Assembly: GCA_046327915.1 (NCBI GenBank)
Contig: JAXLXO010000014.1
Coordinates: 62,001 to 126,000, forward strand
Origin: VGTK01 sp046327915
GTDB taxonomy: Bacteria; Desulfobacterota; Binatia; UBA12015
DNA: 64,000 bases
Direction: 5' to 3'
Position numbers and translations under genes: made by a program. The notes beneath the pieces were generated by a model, which saw only the letters and a list, made by a program, of their open reading frames with translations, ran no database searches and was not told the origin of the DNA. Positions 63,410 to 64,000 of the stretch are shown piece by piece (the first letter of the stretch is position 1; each line of letters starts with the position of its first letter).

Positions 63410-63523
63410 TCACGTCACGGCCCGGGGCAGCGGCGCGGGCGTCACAGGCGCCCTCGGAGTCAGCGGGATGGAGCACGCGGAGAGCAGCAGAAGGAGCGCA
63501 AGCAACGAAATGGGTCGGGACAT
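63410..63523 (-). CDS. possible small lipoprotein
   Basis: A 37-codon frame with a typical lipoprotein signal: basic start MSRP, a hydrophobic core of leucines and the lipobox LLSAC, then a short Pro-rich tail (TPRAPVTPAPLP). It is similar in design to very small outer-membrane lipoproteins. There is no clear ribosome binding site, and the size is below usual gene-calling limits. It lies 38 bp upstream of the ada-alkA gene on the same strand. Confidence 0.4.
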   Translation of the reverse strand: MSRPISLLALLLLLSACSIPLTPRAPVTPAPLPRAVT

Positions 63524-63828
63524 CCGTCGGCCATGTCGGTCCCGCCGCGCCCTGCCCACCCTCGCGCGGTGCGCGCGGCCCGAAACCCCGCCCGCGGACG
63601 AGATGCACAAAATCTCGGCAGCGCTCAAGAAATAGGCGTGCGGTTGCTTTCGAATCGGGCACCACTTTCCCGCTGCTGCCTCTTTCCTCTGTAGATTCAC
63701 GATGTTTAAGGGATGTCTGCAGAGCATTCGACGGGCGCAATCCTTGCAGGCGCCCGGGAAGTCGGAACCCGGGACCCCGGACCACGCCGACGAACGTCCG
63801 CAACATCAAATCGCAGGAGGAAACCTTC
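63524..63828 (+). promoter_or_regulatory. leader/promoter region of the glutamine synthetase gene
   Basis: This 305-bp region holds no gene on the plus strand. It is AT-richer than the surroundings at 63600-63720. Two neighbouring hairpins can form on the RNA: GGGCGC/GCGCCC around 63740-63760, and CCCGGG/CCCGGG with a 9-base loop immediately after. The ribosome site AGGAGG ends 8 nt before the GTG start. I cannot match the leader to a known glutamine riboswitch. No strong NtrC or sigma54 site is apparent. Confidence 0.45.
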
Positions 63829-64000
63829 GTGAGCGGAAGCGCTGCTCGTCTCCAGGCCATCGAGGCCGTCACCAACTATCGGCCGATCTCCGAGCCCCTG
63901 TCGTTCTCGAAGGTTCCCGCGAACGAAATCTTCGGAACCAACGTGTTCGGCCGCGCCGCCATGAAGGCGCGCCTGCCGAAGCCGGTCTACCAGTCGCTCA
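63829..64000 (+). CDS. glnN: glutamine synthetase type III, N-terminal fragment
   Basis: Only the first 57 codons are inside the window; the gene runs off the right end. The segment KVPANEIFGTNVFGRAAMKARLPKPVYQSL-type sequence (read as PANEIFGTNVF, then MKARLPKPVYQSL) is the N-terminal signature of GSIII, a ~700-residue dodecameric enzyme that makes glutamine from glutamate, ammonia and ATP. The GTG start is preceded by AGGAGG. The long leader suggests regulation by nitrogen status. Confidence 0.9.
   Translation, partial: MSGSAARLQAIEAVTNYRPISEPLSFSKVPANEIFGTNVFGRAAMKARLPKPVYQSL

Noticed and set aside
63640..63700. Sigma54 promoter for glnN
   Set aside because: GG and GC elements are present but the spacing is wrong by two or three bases.
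63740..63820. Known glutamine or cobalamin riboswitch
   Set aside because: Only short fragments resemble conserved boxes; the order and spacing do not match.

Overview
The window is high-GC (roughly 70%) bacterial chromosome. It is almost fully coding, with about 54 genes in short strand-alternating operons and no tRNA, rRNA, CRISPR array, IS element or phage gene that I could see. The best indication of lineage is a hopanoid gene cluster, combined with secreted proteins joined by Thr-Pro linkers, many acyl-CoA and CoA-transferase genes, and two-component hybrid kinases. I infer an uncultivated Binatota- or Deltaproteobacteria-like organism. That placement is inference, not proof.

Layout. 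1-11.6 kb: end of an ABC-2 permease, a rhodanese, a secreted Thr-Pro-linker protein, a butyrobetaine-dioxygenase-like enzyme, a winged-helix/STAND ATPase regulator, an NxxGxxAF-type lipoprotein, a polysaccharide deacetylase and a crotonase. 11.8-15.4 kb: a 1187-residue secreted NHL protein carrying six disintegrin-like cysteine repeats. 15.4-23.1 kb: the hopanoid operon, transcribed leftward as squalene-hopene cyclase, HMG-CoA synthase, an in-frame HpnC-HpnD fusion, HpnE and HpnH; a good promoter with an inverted repeat lies upstream. 23.4-25.8 kb: an SDR / SnoaL-like / amidohydrolase operon that ends in a cluster of composite hairpin repeats. 26-30 kb: an OmpA-like protein and a hybrid histidine kinase.

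29.4-33.9 kb: a five-gene operon (SDR, half-size TauE/SafE permease, FAD enzyme, small anchored split-barrel protein, CoA-transferase). 33.9-40.1 kb: PIG-L deacetylase, HSL-type esterase with a palindromic operator, cardiolipin synthase, GT-C-like membrane protein and a DUF1566 secreted protein. 40.1-46.4 kb: glycerol kinase, DsbA-like isomerase, amidohydrolase, AMACR-like CoA-transferase and an unknown secreted protein. 46.5-54.9 kb: a response regulator, an alpha/beta hydrolase, a membrane histidine kinase, a Thr-Pro lipoprotein, a GNAT protein, a membrane protein and a CocE/S15-family lipoprotein.

54.9-59.8 kb: a compact leftward operon (TetR, two DUF35 proteins, a thiolase-fold protein without the nucleophilic Cys, a Cys-containing SCP2-type thiolase, a crotonase) with a perfect 18-bp palindrome beside the tetR start. 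This looks like a regulated acyl-CoA or sterol-type side-chain degradation module. 59.8-63.4 kb: a nitrobindin-like protein, a Nudix hydrolase and an alkylation-repair pair (Ogt overlapping an Ada-AlkA fusion). The window ends in the first 57 codons of a type III glutamine synthetase.
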